Part shown: positions 62,153 to 64,000 of the stretch, one piece after another
Position numbering within the stretch: the stretch's first letter is position 1
Layout of the letters: each line of letters opens with the position of its first letter
Made by a program: the position numbers and the translations under genes
The notes under the pieces: model-generated
What the model saw: only the letters and a program-made list of their open reading frames with translations
Told to the model about the DNA's origin: nothing
The model's database searches: none
DNA from: Sulfurospirillum_A sp029027265
Lineage (GTDB): Bacteria; Campylobacterota; Campylobacteria; Campylobacterales; Sulfurospirillaceae
Direction of reading: 5' to 3'
NCBI GenBank assembly: GCA_029027265.1
Contig: CP093061.1
Coordinates: 1,302,001-1,366,000, forward strand
DNA length: 64,000 nt

Positions 62153-63973
62153 TTAGGCATGTAGTCCTTCTATTGTAAATCGTGAGCCATTTTTTATATT
62201 TTTTGCAAATATTTTTCCACCCATTTTATTTTCAATAATGACTTTACACATATATAATCCTATTCCTGTACCATATTCATATTTTGTAGTAAAGTATGGC
62301 TCAAATATTTTCTCTATATTTTTGGTGTCAATTCCTCCACAGTTATCCTCTACATGTAAAGATATTTTGTCATTTTTTAACTCACTAAATATCTTAATTT
62401 CTGGTTCTTTTATGTTTCTAAAAAGGGCGATATCTTTTGAGTTTGAAATTATATTTAGAATAACTTGAGAAAATTCATTGGAAAACCCTTCTACATGTAA
62501 AGAATTCTCTACACGTAAAGAGACTCTTATATTGTGAAATTTTAGTGAAGAGCCAACAATATTTAAGGCTGATTGAACAGTTTGCAGAAGATTGAATTTC
62601 TCTTTTTTTGTATTTGGATCATAGAATCCTTTAAAATCATCTATTGTTTTTGACATATATTCAATCAAGTCATTTGCTTCATTTGACCTTTGTGTTAAAT
62701 ATTTTTTATCTAATTCTTTATACTCATAAGCTGATTCTATATCAAAAAATAGGCCTGAGAGCTGTGAGAGTGGTTGTCTCCATTGATGAGCTATATTTCC
62801 TATCATTTCACCCATAGAAGCCATTTTTGATTTTTGGATTAATAATTGTTGATTACGTGCAATTTTTATACGATAGTTTTTGAACATTCTTTCTATTTTT
62901 TTAGAGATTACATAAGAGAGCATAAAAAAGATTGATGCTATAACTAACATAGTAAAAACTAAAGAAACAATTTTTTTATTTAATTTTTTATTTGCTTGTA
63001 TAGTTTTTTCTTCAATAAGCTTGTTTATTGAGTTTAAGTATACACCAGTACTTATGAAGGTTCTTTTATCTGGCAAAAAAGTAGCGTAGATTAGTTTACT
63101 ATCGTATCTATAAAAAACATCGGCTTTATAATCATTTTCTATTAATATTTTATTAATAGTATCTAATTCAATAGTAGATGTTTTAATGTTTTTTTCTAAA
63201 ACTAGTTTAGAAAGAGTTTTTATGTTGTTGAGACTTGTTATATTATATAAATAAATAAACTCATCTTTACTAAAATTTTCTTTTTCTATTTTATTGACTA
63301 TATTTTTACTTAAGATATGATTTAACTCTATAGTTGCGCCTGAACCTATTGTTATTTCAAGCATTGATATTCTATTTGAGTAAGTAATTTTTTTTGCTAT
63401 TTTACTTTTATTTGGAATATACCAAAAATACTCAACAAAACCATTTGAATGAAGAATGTCTTGAATAAAACTTTTTTCATTCAAGTCTTTTGCATCAATA
63501 AAATTTTTACCTTGGTTTTTTTTATTTTTTGTATTTAAAAGTAGAGTTCCTTTATCATCAAAGATAAAATAGTGTATTTCTTTGTTTTTATCAGTTGCAC
63601 TTTTTATAATTTCTTTAATAATCTTTATAGTATCTTCTCTATCTTTATCTCTATTTTGAAGAGCTAAAGAAAGCGCTAGATTATATGCAATCATTGATTG
63701 ATTTTTTATTTGATGTTTAATTTTTTCTTTATTGGAGTTTGTTTCATAAATAATATCATTTACTAAATTTTCAACGACAGTTTTAATAGTGAATTTTTCT
63801 CTTTCAATAAGTGCCTTCTCAAAAGATTTAATATGCTCATTTACACTCTCTATTTCAGAGCTTATAAGAAGGTAAGCGATAACAATAGAGACTATAAATA
63901 CAATGAAAGTAGAACCTAACAGAACTACTCTTTTTATATTTCTCTCTTCATTTGTTCTTTTAGAAGTTGTCAA
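62153..63973 (-). CDS. Cache-domain sensor histidine kinase
   Basis: 606 residues. Membrane helix at 15-37 (VVLLGSTFIVFIVSIVIAYLLI), an extracytoplasmic region of about 300 residues with two dCache/sCache-like segments (IHYFIFDDKGTLLLNTKNKKNQG; FVEYFWYIPNKS), second helix near 335-355, then a HisKA-like dimerisation helix with His396 (MIGNIAHQWRQPLSQLSG) and an HATPase domain with N box ILNIISNSKDIA, G1 VEDNCGGI and G2 GTGIGLYMCK. The His motif HQWRQPLS belongs to the HPK4-like group common in Campylobacterota. The ligand is unknown; small organic acids or amino acids are typical. No response regulator lies next to it within the window. Confidence 0.88.
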   Translation of the reverse strand: MTTSKRTNEERNIKRVVLLGSTFIVFIVSIVIAYLLISSEIESVNEHIKSFEKALIEREKFTIKTVVENLVNDIIYETNSNKEKIKHQIKNQSMIAYNLALSLALQNRDKDREDTIKIIKEIIKSATDKNKEIHYFIFDDKGTLLLNTKNKKNQGKNFIDAKDLNEKSFIQDILHSNGFVEYFWYIPNKSKIAKKITYSNRISMLEITIGSGATIELNHILSKNIVNKIEKENFSKDEFIYLYNITSLNNIKTLSKLVLEKNIKTSTIELDTINKILIENDYKADVFYRYDSKLIYATFLPDKRTFISTGVYLNSINKLIEEKTIQANKKLNKKIVSLVFTMLVIASIFFMLSYVISKKIERMFKNYRIKIARNQQLLIQKSKMASMGEMIGNIAHQWRQPLSQLSGLFFDIESAYEYKELDKKYLTQRSNEANDLIEYMSKTIDDFKGFYDPNTKKEKFNLLQTVQSALNIVGSSLKFHNIRVSLRVENSLHVEGFSNEFSQVILNIISNSKDIALFRNIKEPEIKIFSELKNDKISLHVEDNCGGIDTKNIEKIFEPYFTTKYEYGTGIGLYMCKVIIENKMGGKIFAKNIKNGSRFTIEGLHA

Positions 63974-64000
63974 TTTTTAATTTGTAACCCATATTCGATA

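Overview
The window looks like a chromosome segment of a Campylobacterota (epsilonproteobacterial) sulfur oxidiser, most plausibly Sulfurimonas or a close relative. This is inference from low GC, the protein sequences and housekeeping blocks such as acpS-fliL-radA-ftsY-tlpA-like-fau-rny; no marker gene was searched. An ordinary core genome is cut up by an unusually dense load of insertion sequences (IS), many nested or decayed.

Layout. 1-6.65 kb: the RNase P RNA gene (rnpB), then accessory DNA: a phospholipase-D-like protein and a three-gene operon (ndpA/yejK-like, an unknown gene, a two-helix membrane protein). Its first gene is broken by a 267-bp MITE and its second by an IS5-family element. 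A putative type I toxin-antitoxin module follows (22-residue hydrophobic peptide plus small RNA), between two 150-bp repeats that each carry a degraded copy of the rnpB 3' end. 6.8-9.85 kb: a frameshifted ferritin-like gene, a methyltransferase and two EamA transporters. 9.93-14.8 kb: nested IS elements. 15-17.4 kb: a KefB-type antiporter and a DjlA-like co-chaperone. 17.4-22.4 kb: a second IS graveyard (IS30, IS256-like, IS3, IS1182, IS256). 22.4-39.8 kb: amtB-glnK, a broken acetyltransferase, metH, a rhodanese lipoprotein, a ruined Fe-S gene, oppABCDF, a TRIC-type channel, argD, a TolC-like protein, a MidA-like methyltransferase and thiS. 39.9-45.6 kb: a compact operon of a 1640-residue exonuclease-RecQ-UvrD fusion, a HEPN protein and a minimal nucleotidyltransferase, the best candidate for an undescribed defence-type system. 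46.5-59.1 kb: acpS, fliL, radA, ftsY (frameshifted here), tlpA-like, fau, rny, an unusual coiled-coil protein, an ABC exporter, a SYLF protein, a DedA protein, and dinB divergent from a LexA/CI-like repressor. 59.1-62 kb: further IS remnants and the second MITE. 62.2-64 kb: a Cache-type histidine kinase.

Two cross-cutting signals stand out. The palindrome TACATGTA, usually within TTTACATGTAAA, occurs about 23 times, mostly in core genes, and forms an inverted pair at the opp terminator, as DNA uptake sequences do. Several reading frames, including essential ftsY, break at homopolymer runs, so some apparent pseudogenes may be sequencing indels.
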